In this document: one piece after another, positions 45,172 to 56,974 of the stretch
Numbering within the stretch: position 1 is the stretch's first letter
Layout: every line of letters begins with the position of its first letter
DNA from: Pyrocephalus nanus
Taxonomy: Eukaryota > Chordata > Aves > Passeriformes > Tyrannidae
Reading direction: 5' to 3'
DNA length: 64,000 nucleotides
Assembly (NCBI GenBank): GCA_038380795.1
Contig: CM076260.1
Coordinates: 31,282,634-31,346,633 of the forward strand
Notes under the pieces: model-generated
What the model was told of the DNA's origin: nothing
Databases searched by the model: none
The model's input: the letters and a program-made list of their open reading frames with translations, nothing else
Made by a program: the position numbers and the translations under genes

Positions 45172-46767
45172 TACACCCTGTGTTCCAGGAGGAAATAGCA
45201 ATTGACTTACTGAGCCACCTGGATCCACACAAGTCCATGGGACCAGATGGGATCCATCCTAGGGTGGTGAGGGAGCTGGCAGAAGAGCTTGCCAAGCTGC
45301 TCTCCATCATTTACCGACAGTCCTGGCTCTTTAGGGAGGTCCCAAATAACTGGAAGTTGGCGAATGTCACACCGATCTACCCAAAGGGCTGCAAGGAGGA
45401 CTCAGGAAAATACAGACCTGTCAGCCTGACCTCAGTGCCTGGCAAGGTTATGGAGCAGATCATCCTAAGTGCAATCACACAGCACCTACAGGATGGACAA
45501 GGGATCAGAGCAGGCCAGAACAGGTTTAGGAGGGGCAGGTTCTGTCTGACCATCCTGATCTCCTTTCATGATCAGGTGATCTGCCTGGTGGATGAGGGAA
45601 AGGCTGTGGATGTGTCTATCTGGAATTCAGCAAAGCCTTTGACACTGTCTCCCATAACATACTCCTGGAAAAGCTGGCAGCCCATGGCTTGGACAGGGGC
45701 ACTCTGTGCTGGGTTAAGAACTGGCTGGAGGGCCGGGCCCAGAGAGTGCTGGTGAATGGGGCTGCATCCAGCTGGTGGCTGGTCACCAGTGGTGTCCCCC
45801 AAGGATCAGTGCTGGGCCCAGTCCTGTTTAACATCTTTACCGATGATTTAGATGAAGGGAATTGAGTCCATCATTAGCAAATTTGCAGATGATATCAAGT
45901 TGGGAGCGAGTGTCGATCTGCTGGAAGGCAGGAGGGCTCTGCAGAGGGACCCGGATAGGCTGGAGAGTTGGGCTGATTCCAGTGGGATGAGGTTCCACAA
46001 AGCCAAGTTCCGGGTCCTGCACTTTGGCCACAATAACCCCCTGCAGCGCTACAGGCTGGGCACAGAGTGGCTGGAGAGCAGCCAGGCAGAAAGGGATCTG
46101 GGAGTTTGGATTGACAGGAAGCTGAACATGAGCCAGCAGTGTGTCCAGGTGGCCAAGAAGGTCAGTGGCATCCTGGTCTGCATCAAGAACAGTGTGGGCA
46201 GCAGGAGCAGGGAAGTGATCCTTCCCCTGTACTCAGCACTGGTGAGGCCACACCTTGAGCATTGTGTTCAGTTCTGGGCCCCTCAGTTCAGGAAAGACAT
46301 TGAGGTGCTGGAGCGGGTCCAGAGAAGAGCAACCAGGCTGGTGAAGGGACTTCAGCACAAGTCCTCTGAGGAGAGGCTGAGGGAGCTGGGGTTGTTTAAT
46401 CTTGAGAAGAGGAGGCTCAGGGGAGACCTCATCACTCTCTACAACTCCCTGAAAGGAGGTTGTAGCCAGGTGGGGGGCGGTCTCTTCTTCTAGGCAATCA
46501 GTAGTAGGACAAGAGGGCTTAAGCTCTGCCAGGGGAGGTTTAGGCTGGATATTAGAAAGAAGTTCTTTACAGAGAGAGTGATCAGGCATTGGAATGGCCT
46601 GCCCAGAGAGGTGGTGGATTCACTGTCCCTGGAGGTTTTTAAGAGGAGGCTGGATGTGGCACTGAGTGCCATGATCTAGTAATCACAATGGGGTTGGATC
46701 AAGGGTTGGACTTGATGATCTCGGAGGTCTCTTCCAACCCAGTAATTCTATAATTCTATGATTCTAA
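45172..46767 (+). mobile_element. Young CR1 LINE, longest copy in the window
   Basis: Plus-strand CR1 of about 1.6 kb, truncated within the start of the reverse transcriptase region and complete at the 3' end. It ends in the tail 'ATTCTATAATTCTATGATTC'. Compared with the other young copies it carries a 6-base loss in the coding region after 'ACAAGAGGGC' (about 46510-46517). A full CR1 is about 4.5 kb, so ORF1, the endonuclease and the first part of ORF2 are absent. Homology is clear from 'AGGAAATAGCAATTGACTTA' (45191 on); the exact 5' limit is uncertain by about 15 bases. Confidence 0.92.
45180..46679 (+). pseudogene. CR1 ORF2 reverse transcriptase pseudogene
   Basis: Reverse transcriptase and C-terminal part of CR1 ORF2. 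The first open segment (45180-45755) holds the N-terminal RT blocks (KSMGPDGIHPRV, then KYRPVSLTSVPGKVMEQI). A one-base loss near 45612 shifts the frame just before motif A. After the shift the second frame reads [11 protein letters not shown], where the family has DFSKAFD, so the first catalytic Asp is Glu. Next come the [14 protein letters not shown] block (about 45795-45836) and, after a second shift from an extra base near 45858-45863, the [10 protein letters not shown] block with motif C FADD intact (about 45879-45905). The open segment 45852-46493 ends at a TAG where sister copies have CAG (46491-46493). Beyond it the C-terminal region continues to the usual stop at 46677-46679. At least three inactivating changes plus 5' truncation make it non-functional. 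Confidence 0.9.
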
Positions 46768-48085
46768 TAATCCTTATAATGAGGTACTAAATTCTAGTGA
46801 AAGTACTCTTATGACATCCACAACCCTTAGAAGTAATACAATTTAACAAAGGTCAGAAAAGTATGTTGCATACTTAATTGGTTGAATAATTCCTCCTTTT
46901 TATTGTTTGTTGACTGCTTTTTAAGTCCTCTAGAGAGAGTGCTGAATTAAAGTACAAGAAATTGTGACAAATTAAAAGGCAAAGTGTTCATGATCCAGGA
47001 ACAGTCACTGAATGAGAGGAGCTGGTCATCATTGTCACAGCTTCACTGAGCTTCATTGAGGTATGAAGAATTGCTTAAGCCATTTATTAAATGAGTGATG
47101 AAAACATCTAGTAAATATTAGTAACAGAGTAATCTTATAGAAAAGTGTAAATCCAACACAGTGGTGGCTGTTGATAAAATTAATAAAGTGATAATTTTAA
47201 AGTGCCTGATTTATTAAGATAATGATGACAACTGTTATTTTTACTTATTTCCCATCCTACATGAGCACAGTGAGAAAAATAATACACAATTAAGTAAAGA
47301 AGAAATGCATTAAACACCTTATTTCAACTCAATAGGCTTTTGCTTGCTTCTACAACTGCCTACAACTGTTCCTCAGCCGGTTTTCAATCAGGTCTAAGTC
47401 ATTTTGAATTGAAAATGAAATGTAACAAGATATAGAAATGTTTCTACAAATATTTAACCTTGGACACAGGAAAATACTGAGTTCATTCTCCTAAATCAAA
47501 ATTATGTTTTTAAACTATAAATAACCATCAGTTGTGTCACTTCTTTATAATGTATTTTGTTCATTTCTTGAAGGTTTTGCTTTCTGGAAGGTAAAAACAG
47601 GTGGTGTTTTTGACTATTTTATTTTCCTTGTTCAAGATGTTTCTAAGAAGACATGTCTCTTCAGTGTAATCCCTGTCTTGCACTCTGTCTTCCCTCTCAA
47701 AAGCTAACACAGCAAGCCCTATCCCCCTTCCACTTCTGGCCAGGGACTAAAAAGAAAAACAGCTCTGAAACTAGTGCCTTCTTGACTTATTCAAAGGACT
47801 TTCATGATCAGAGAAATCTATTTAAATAAAACATACTGCATATGTCAGCATAACCTAAACCTTTTCCCCTCTTGCAAATTAAGACAGGCTGCACTCAAAA
47901 TAGCTGTTCTTCACTGGACAGCAAGGTACTTACAAACTCAGTGTAGTTTCCCCCTCTGCTAGGATCTCCCTCTCAAAGGTTAGCTTGCATAGCTTGAAAT
48001 CTGTTTTTTCTTTTCTTATCTCAGCATTCAGAACTGTGTCAAAAAGTTACTGGGCTGTCACTTGGAAGCTAACCCTCCATGACTT
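46768..48085. other. Unclassified AT-rich stretch
   Basis: No gene or known repeat. A short tandem AGCTTCACTG/AGCTTCATTG lies near 47039-47058. Confidence 0.55.
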
Positions 48086-48248
48086 GTGAGAAAAGCTGTG
48101 AATATCCTATCCCTGGAAATGTTCAAGACCAGGCTGGATGACGCTTTGAGCAACCTGGTCTAGTGAAATGTGTCCCTGCCTATGACTGTGGGTTAGAACT
48201 AGGTGATCTTTAAGGTCCCTTTCAACTCAAAGCATTCTGTGATTCTAC
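48086..48248 (+). mobile_element. CR1 LINE 3' end fragment
   Basis: Plus-strand CR1 3' region. It starts at the segment 'GAGAAAAGCTGTGAATATCC' and continues through 'CCCTGGAAATGTTCAAGACC', 'TGAGCAACCTGGTCTAGTG' and 'GATCTTTAAGGTCCCTTTC' to 'CATTCTGTGATTCTA'. It holds the last ORF2 codons and the 3' UTR only, and belongs to the older group (like 31.4 kb). Confidence 0.92.
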
Positions 48249-51200
48249 AGCTTCAGCACATAGCCCCTTAAGTGTTTGATGGACTATGCCCTACATCTAT
48301 AGTGTGTTCCTTTTCTGCTTATTTCTCTAGAGACTCTTATTAAAAAACACATGAATATTCTCATTTTTCTGGACATTAACATAGGTAGGCATAGGTCAGA
48401 ATGTTCATCTTTACAAAGTATTCATGTATTTACAAAGAAAGTTGCAGTTTAAGCCTGCAATCTCATCACTTTTGTTCTGCAGGCCTCAGCTTGGTAAAGA
48501 TTTAGACACACATTTAACATCAATAGTTAGGAGTCATCATATATTATAATGCACTTACTAGCAACCTACAGCACTTAAAAAATACTGAAAATATTAAAAC
48601 ACTTTCCAACATTTTTGCTATATGCTGTATGCTACTTTGAAATAAAGATACTTAACTTCTGATGGCTTTGGCAGAGACACCAATAACGACTTCAGATACC
48701 ACTACACTATCTTGCACAGAATTCCTGTTCTTAATACTTGTGCCAATTTTTAGTGTTGAAGTTAGTTAGCAATTAGAAATGGTAGTCAAGGGGACCTGAC
48801 AAATCCTCTTCACCAAATAGATTTGAAAAAAGGTCTCTCAGCTGAATCATACAGCTGACAAGGGCTCCTTTGCACAGACTAGAAAACATTGATCTGCTCA
48901 GTCACAAGTTCCATCTGATGAGCTATGCTGAATGAACTATTAGAAATTTTGAAAAGTTGGATGAAGTCTATGGAGAAATAGTTCCTCTTTCCTAATAAGT
49001 TTCCCATATCCACCAATGGCTTGAATCCATTGAAAATCACTCCAAATGCCGAATGGCTGACATAATTCCTCTGCCAAAAACTCACAAAGTAATTTTGGCT
49101 TGATATTGATTCATATACACTAAGGAAAACTTTGACCTAGAAAATTATTGTGGTACAGTGAACTAAAAATACAAAAGTTCTTCAAACTCTCCTCATCTTC
49201 TGTCAGACTTACCTGACTTATTGCAAAGATCCTGAGCTAGAGAGGAGGGAAAAAAGGTAGGAAACATGAAATATAAGAGTAATTTCTTAAGCAAAAAGTA
49301 TTTCCTTGGAATCTCAGTCCAAGATCCAATTTTCTACACGTATATAGCGTACAGTGTTAGATAAAACACACATGTGCTAAAGATTAATTTACACCTTTAT
49401 TAGCATTTTCATTAGAATCAGTTCTATCCTAACTATTCAGATAAACACATTTGAATTTACATATCAAAGAGCTGCAAGAATTTCAGGAAGCTCAACATAT
49501 CACAAGAAGGGATAGAAACAATGCAGGCATCTTTTCCTCTAAAAATATATAAATCGACTGCCTCCGTGTGTTCTACATCACCTTCAGCTTCCAAAATGTG
49601 TAAAAAAGTTAACAATAATTTGTAATCCCCAAAGAATTTATGGGATTTTCTATATGAGAAAGCATGAGAGAGATAGGATTAGAAGTAGTGTGCAGAGCTC
49701 ACTACTTCCTGATGAGGACTGCAAGGATATTTTGAAAGTGACTGTACAGATGTGCTCTAAAAAAACAAAACCTTAAAGATACTCTCACTGTAGTACACCT
49801 TGATATACTGCCATTCAAAGGAATGAATGACAGCAATTTAAAACACCTCCAGAATCATTTAGAGTGTCTATGTATTTGATCTACAGGCAACAGTCAAAGG
49901 GTGTTTAAATAGGCAATGTACTGAAATGAATCCAAGTCAAAGCTGGAAGAATATTGTAAGCAAAAAAGGGTGATCATAACACGCAGTTATATTAACACAG
50001 AGTCTCCCAATTAATCAACTCTCTCAATGTAGTCCAATGTTTCATGACAATATCTAAATTTTCCTTGTCTCAAAGCAACAAGAATATTTAAAATTTTGCC
50101 TTCTGATTTTAACTACTTTTTATTTGTTAATTATGTAAGTTAATACATGTAAAATTCTATTAACTGTTAATTTTCTTCCAGTCTTGAATATCATTATGAG
50201 TGTAGTTGCCAACTACAACATAATAGTGAATATTGTTTGTAAAACCTATTAAGTATTTTATTATTTTTTTCCTGGTTGTGTTTTATATACTGCTAAAATT
50301 TGAAACTGTCATTAAAGAGATAAACTTTAAAAGATGACAGACACATTCCTTGAAAAGCCAGAAGAAACAAGTAATGTCATTTTTAGATAGTCAAACTCTC
50401 TAATAATGTCAATAAATCCAGCATCAGATATCAAGTAAACAGTATCTTTTATCACAATAGAGCCACAGAGAATTTTGATCAGCTTAAAATCAACTGAACA
50501 GCTACTATCTTCAGACTTTTATTCTGAGTTTAACATGCACTCAGTCCTAATCCAGTACAATATTTTAAAGTGTTGCACAAAGAAATGTCTTTCCTCCTTG
50601 TAACTGAGGATACCTTTCCATGTTATTCTTTTTTTTTTCCTCATATGGAGATCTGATATTATTTAAAGCATCACACGAACCAAAGTAACTTTACTCAATC
50701 TGTCAGCTGGTTGTGATTTCATTCCCTTCATAACATAGCATATGCTTACTGTTCTGTATTTCCCACTTTTGCTGTGCACCAGTGGGAATTTGCGTGTAAG
50801 ATACTCCATGTAGCATCAGAGATAGAGCTTTGTTGAGGGTGTGAATGGCCACTGACCACACCAAAGACTGCCTGAAGTCAGCAGAGTTTTTGTATGATCT
50901 ATTTAACCATACGTAACTTTAAACTTGGTTCAAAGTAAATACTTTTAAAACTTACCCTAGATAGTATTCTATTGTGTACACATTTTGAAGTGCCTAAATT
51001 TCAGAAGAGGACTTTGTAAGGTCTCTAAGGTTTCTGGTGCATTCTCATGTAATGCATTTTTTATATTTTCAAAGCAAAATTTTCAAAACAAGAAAGATAA
51101 ATTGTTTCACAAAATATTCGGGAAAAATGTTCCCTTTCTAAGCAGACCTCAATTTTAGTAATATTTTCATGAATAAAGTAACAAATAATCTCAAAAAAAT

Positions 51201-54200
51201 TTCTTTACTGTCACAAAAAAGCAGTTTCTCTGACATACCTCCATAAATTTTCTGTTACTTTATATATATTTTTGTTAAACTTTGCAAAAGGAACTTGCTC
51301 TGTTTAGAATAATAACACAGAATAAGAAAAAACCCAATTTTTTCTTTATGCTGATCGACCTACCACTTTTGAGAAGTTTTTCTCACTGGAAAATACTTCT
51401 AATACCGTCCAAGGTCAAAAAAGAAACTGCCATTTGTTTTGCAGGCTGTGTGGAAGGGATCTGCAAATTCAGTTTGATTCCCAGTCAACAAATGTCCAAT
51501 ACAGCTGTCATTAATCAGCATTTTTGTTGGCAGCCTCTGCAGACAGGGCAAAGGGTAATGCACATGGAAGCTGACCTATTTTATGACTTTATTAGTAATT
51601 CTTCAGAGCAGGCTTCTCAGGGTGAGGAAGTGAACTTACTTCTTACTGCTGTTGCTGGGGCTTTAGGCTTCCTTTGGATAAATAAACTTGGTTTCCAAAG
51701 CTCCCAGTCTGGCACCTTTCATACGTGCTAAAACCCGGTCAGAAAGAAATATTCACACAACTAGTGAATGATGCACTGTTCGAAACAAAGCATATTATTA
51801 CTCACACTTTCCAGAAATCTATTTGCTAATTAACCATTCCTGTTTCTTTTTCTAATAATATTGTCACGTAGATATAGACATCTTCTGCCAAAACTCATTC
51901 TCATTCTGTAATTTAACTGTCATTAATTTCTAATACTCTTAGCCAAGCTAATTTTCCAGGCAACACTTACTGAGCTTGATAAACACCAGACATCTTTGTG
52001 GGCTAACCTATAATAAAGTCCCACTTCCTATCTATGATACCTCATATGCCCATTCATTTTCTACATTCACTTTTCTCTAACTGGCAAAGTTTTCAGTACC
52101 ACTGATGACCATTTTTATAGAAAAAGCAACCTATACTCCCTTCTGCAACAAACAGTTTGCCAGCTGTACTCCAACCAACAGCACAGCGTTTAGGGGAGGA
52201 TAAAAGAGGGAGAAGAAATGTTAACTTTTGGGGTTGGAAATACAAATTGCAATCATGATATTAAAGAATATTGGTCTTTTGTCTTAATAACTGAGATAGC
52301 TTAGTATGGAAAAACACAGAATATGTAAAATTAATTACAACACACAGTGATGTAATTTCTTCTGTGCATAGTTGTACTTTAAACTATGACACTATTATTT
52401 TGCTTGTAACAAAAATCCTAAACTGAACACAAAACACTACTTATTTACCAAGCAGATGCTGATATTGCAGTCTAGAAATAAAAATTATTTACTGAATGCA
52501 AAGAACTATATTTGTTTACTGTATTTCTATTTATTTGATGAACCTGAAGGACTCACATTCCATGATTAGAAGGCATATAAAGCGGAAAAATATAAGATAG
52601 GCATTGTGCAAAGGAATGTTTCATGTTCTGTTCTAATCCAATTTTCTCACTTTAAATATAATTTTTGAACTTAAAAGAATTTGTTTTCATTTCCCTTTAC
52701 AAAAGTTTCATTTCCAGCTTTGTAAGCTTTAGGTTCATAAAAATATTTTTGCCTTAAATCAGCTTCTGAATTGGACATATTCATTTTCCTTTTGCTCACC
52801 AAGCAGACAAGTATAAAATGCTCCAAGTTTCTATTAAAAGCAATTTTTTTCTGTTTATAATATAGTTGTACAGCATTTAGCACTCATGTGTGCTTTGGGC
52901 CATCAAGACTGTTTTTCATTGCTCTAAATGTGCTAGTTTATTTACCGTTCAAAGAGTTTGACATTTGATGTGTTGAATTTTCTCTATGGAAAAACATTAA
53001 AGGGAAATTACTCACGGTACATTGCTCTTGCTATTTTTTCCCTCATAAAGCAGATTTTCATACATAGCAGACCTCTTGACAAGGTGAGGTCCATTAAGTG
53101 CAGTTAGATCTTTTTAACCATTTCCCCACTACATGGCAATATTCAAATGCAGAGTAACTGATCACAGGTCACCTACTCCGGCATCTCCTAAATTTATCTT
53201 TTAGGACTGTTTTATTTGAATGCCACATAAGCACATGTTTTTAGCTTTCAATGAATCACCAGTCAGGACAATATGTCAAACCAGCTGAAATAAGCTTGAT
53301 AACCTTTTCCAGCTGTAATGCAGAAGTGGCATATATGCCAAATCACAGCACTTGTGATTTTTGTCCCTTGGTAAACACAGAAATTTTGCAACTGTTTTAT
53401 CAGGTTGCATGAAAGTTATGAAAACAACCAAACAAAAATCCTTTATTATATGAATAGCTATGAAATAATGAAGTATCCCGTATGAACACTCAACCCAAAA
53501 GATTTTATGTGTGTTCATTATAAGAATTTATATGTTGCACACTGGTCATTTTTCCTGTAACATACCTATTAAGAAAGGTTCACAAAAGTATCATTCAGAG
53601 TCACTGAAAATTTACATAGATGCCCCTTGTCTTTCTGTCTCACTTTTTCCTTCAAAGCTAAGCAATTACATAGTGTTTCATAGCAACATCAAGTTGCCGT
53701 AATTATAGACAGATGTTGCAGAGGAGACAGTGACACAATTAGACAGGAAAAGGGATGACACCAACATTTTAAAAGGAAAAAATCCATGCACCTCATCTAA
53801 GTCTGCCATTTACTCTTCATACTTCAAACTACTTGAGGGGTTTTTTTTACATTTTTCTCAAACTTTCTGGTTGCGTTACTTTCACTGGTTGCACCATCTG
53901 CAGCAAGTTTTCATCCCATCCATGCTTCTGCCTCAAATATGGTTTTCAAGGAAGAAACTAGGGTCTAACCTTTTTTCTCAAATCTTTTCCCATGGCAGAA
54001 GTGCAGCCCAGGACCCTCTTCTTTTCTATTGCTGATAAATTATATATTGCCGGAATATCATTCTAATTCCTATTGCATTAATTATCTGTGGGTTTTTTGG
54101 ATGAACAGAGTTGTCCAGAATTTTAGATGCATAATCACTGACATCTTCTTGAAAATTTATCTTATATTCGAAGCTACCAGAGGTCTTGCCTACACAATAA

Positions 54201-55891
54201 GTTACACAGTTTAATATACAGTCTCATATAAAATAGTTTTACTCATATCCATGTACCTACAAGCCAGACTCAGATTCCTTCTGCCTATATTTCCAATTCT
54301 TACATGTCAAGAATAAATTTCTGGTGATGTTGATCTCTTCCCAGTGGTTTAAGACGGTAATTAGACATCTATCTATCCAGGTCTTTCCTTTAACTTGCAA
54401 AAGCAAGACAGGATGAATTCAAACATCTCATTAGTTTGAGATCAGCTTATTTCCACCAAATTTACATCAGCTTCTAAAATTAATTATGGTGTCCTTATGG
54501 AGGAGTTTGTACCACATTTGTAAAAACATTAAAAAATAATACACATTGTTGTAGCTCTACTGACCAACAAAGCCAATCTGAAAATGTTTCTTAACACATT
54601 TAAGAGAAACAAAAGTTATTTATGTCATTCTGTTACAACACACTGACTGCATTCTAACCCTAGTGATTTCAATATTACAATAAAAACCCAAGTCTTTTTC
54701 TAAGGTGTGGAAATATGCCATTATTTAATAAAATAGACATCTGCTTATTTTTGACATTGTTCTTCTTATTCAAAAGTAAAGCTACCCTAGTCATTAAAAG
54801 TATTTGCTTTTTAAGCAAACTCTCCTGCTCTAGGTCTGAAAAGGTTCAGGTCATAGAGGAAAGTATCCTAATCTCACACTTATATTACCGGAGCTGATGA
54901 CATGACTGCCAATAGGACCGGGATAACATGAGATCTAGACATTCTCTTTGAGTCATCAGCAGTGGAGTTGTCATACCTGCATGACTCAGTAGACCAGCTT
55001 AGCCAAGCTGAATTTTATGAATTGTATAAATTTTATGAAATGGAAATCGTAAGACTCCTCCTTGAGAATTCAGGCAGTAATTCAGTGTCTTGTTACAAAT
55101 AAGTACTTACACTAAACACTGATGGTGATTCAGCTCATTCAAAACACCAGGGCTTCTGCTAGTGACAGGTAAATTATGGCATCATGGTCTGAATGCACTT
55201 TGGTGAGGACTAATTAAGCAGTACTTACTTCAGGTTTAGGAGCGAAATATACTGCAGAAACATCCACATGGCTTACAGGAAGCAGTGTGAGGTAAGTACT
55301 ACAGTGAAATAATGGTTACCCAGCCTGCTGGAAATTAGACGCATTAATTTCCTGCAATTTATAGTAATATCTTGTAGATATGCCACTCAAACTATCTTTC
55401 TGTCAGGTCTCATAAATTCATCAGGGTTGGGTCTGGTTAGCAACAGAATCAGAAATCTCAACAGAGTATCACATGTACAGCATGAAGCAATGCTGACAAG
55501 TCAGACAATGATTCTTTTCTCTTTTAATCTATAATGACACAAGCTCTCTCAGTATGAAATGTGCCATCATGCTGAGCTGGTAATATCTAAAAGAGAGAGA
55601 TTTTAATTCAAATAAGGAAATGCTGTTTTCTTGGCTCAGTTTCAACTGGATATAATATTTTTAGTTCACATCGTCTGAAGAACTCCTGTGAAGTGCTGGA
55701 GTGTATTCTGAAGTGGTTGCAATGCTTCACCCAGAGATGGTCTGAATATCTGCAGACACTGTATTTGGTGAAGTACCTACATTTTTACAAAAATGGACAA
55801 GATAAAACTGCATACCATTTTACTAATACAATCTTATCCTGAGAGCAGACATGAACTTTTGCTATTAAATTAGTTACCTACGCAATGTTCC
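48249..55891. other. Unclassified AT-rich stretch
   Basis: This 7.6 kb is the longest part without any recognised repeat. It contains no gene that I recognise. The longest frame, 149 codons at 51282-51731, has no motif and starts at a non-ATG codon. A poly-T run lies at about 50629-50638. Long repeat-free non-coding intervals may hold conserved regulatory elements, but that needs alignment with other birds. Confidence 0.5.
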
Positions 55892-55912
55892 TTCAACAAT
55901 TGCATTGTTGAA
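55892..55912. repeat. Perfect 9-bp inverted repeat
   Basis: TTCAACAAT (55892-55900) and ATTGTTGAA (55904-55912) are exact reverse complements with loop TGC. A small hairpin of unknown meaning. Confidence 0.8.
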
Positions 55913-56390
55913 ATTGAATTTTTTCTCCACTGCTACCTTAGCAAGATCTGTTTGGTATTGATACTCCTATACTATAATGTCATCTGCCTTTGACCACACG
56001 ACTCCTAAAAAATATGGCTGCACTATGAATGACAGGATTGCCTTTTCTGTACACAATTTTAAATCACAAGGTTTTTGGTGGGCAGGCCATAAACTTAAAA
56101 CATGACATCATGCTTCACATCTGGATATCAACAAATGTCAACCATGTCTTACAGAACTGTAACAGATTATTTTCTAGATGGGATCTTTTTCCTTTATTAA
56201 GAAGGAAGTAGAGAAAGGAAAAGGTAATACATGAAGAGCCAGAACTGGTATATAATTTCTTTTCATCTTACACAGAAGGAATTGTTATTTCAGCTCTCAG
56301 TGGTGTCAGCAGAGAGGCTACCTTGCATTCACATCTGGCACAGTCATTAGTCCAGTTGGAATATTATGGACAGCTGGATGTCCACACTAC
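55913..56390. other. Unclassified stretch
   Basis: No gene or known repeat between the small hairpin and the LTR. Confidence 0.5.
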
Positions 56391-56974
56391 TGTTTTTTAA
56401 CCCCTATAGACAGCTAAGCCACACATAACCAACCACTCACTTCCTCCCTCCCCAGTGGGGTGGGTGAGAGAATGAAAAGGTAAAAAAAAAGTGCAAAAAC
56501 TTTTTGTCTGAGATAAAGGCAGACCACAAAAATAAAGAAAAAGTGGCACATACAAGCAAAGTAAAATAATGAATTAATTCACTGCTTCCTATGGGTAGGC
56601 AGGTGTTTGGCTGTCTCCAGGAAAACATGGCTCCATCACACATAATGGTTACTTGGGAAGACAAATGTCAGAACTTTAAACATTCACCTTTCCTAATCAT
56701 CCTTTTCCTGAGATTTTATTGCTGAACAAGACACCATATGGTATGGAATATCCCTTTGGTCAGTTGGGGTGTCTTCTCCCAACAGTTTGTTCACACCAGC
56801 CTACTCACTGGTGGGCTAGAGTGGGAAGCATAAAAGTCCTTGGCACTGTGTAAGATCTGCTCAGCAATAATGAAAACATCTCTGTATTATCAACATTGTT
56901 TTCAGAAAAAATTTGAAACACAGCCCCATATTGGCTTCTAGGAAGAAAATTAGCTCCCAGCCAAAATCAGTACA
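56391..56974 (-). mobile_element. Solo LTR of an avian ERVL-like endogenous retrovirus
   Basis: This matches a common avian LTR type that I recognise by its blocks. In plus-strand order they are 'TAACCCC' near the left end, 'GTGGGGTGGGTGAGAGAATG', 'GGCAGGTGTTTGGCTGTCTC', 'GGTTACTTGGGAAGACAAA', 'CATATGGTATGGAATATCCC', 'TTTGGTCAGTTGGGGT', 'GTAAGATCTGCTCAGCAATA', 'ACATCTCTGTATTATCAACA' and 'CCCAGCCAAAATCAGTACA'. The LTR ends follow the TG...CA rule. In this family the promoter is read from the right end, so the orientation is minus; the TATA-like site near 56715-56725 has become CAATAAAATC. About 584 bases long. No internal viral region, primer-binding site or second LTR is adjacent, so it is a solo LTR left by recombination between two LTRs. 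I could not establish a target-site duplication. Moderate decay points to an old insertion. Confidence 0.88.

Noticed and set aside
51282..51731. 149-codon plus-strand reading frame
   Set aside because: Non-ATG start, no motif, and no relation to any family I know.
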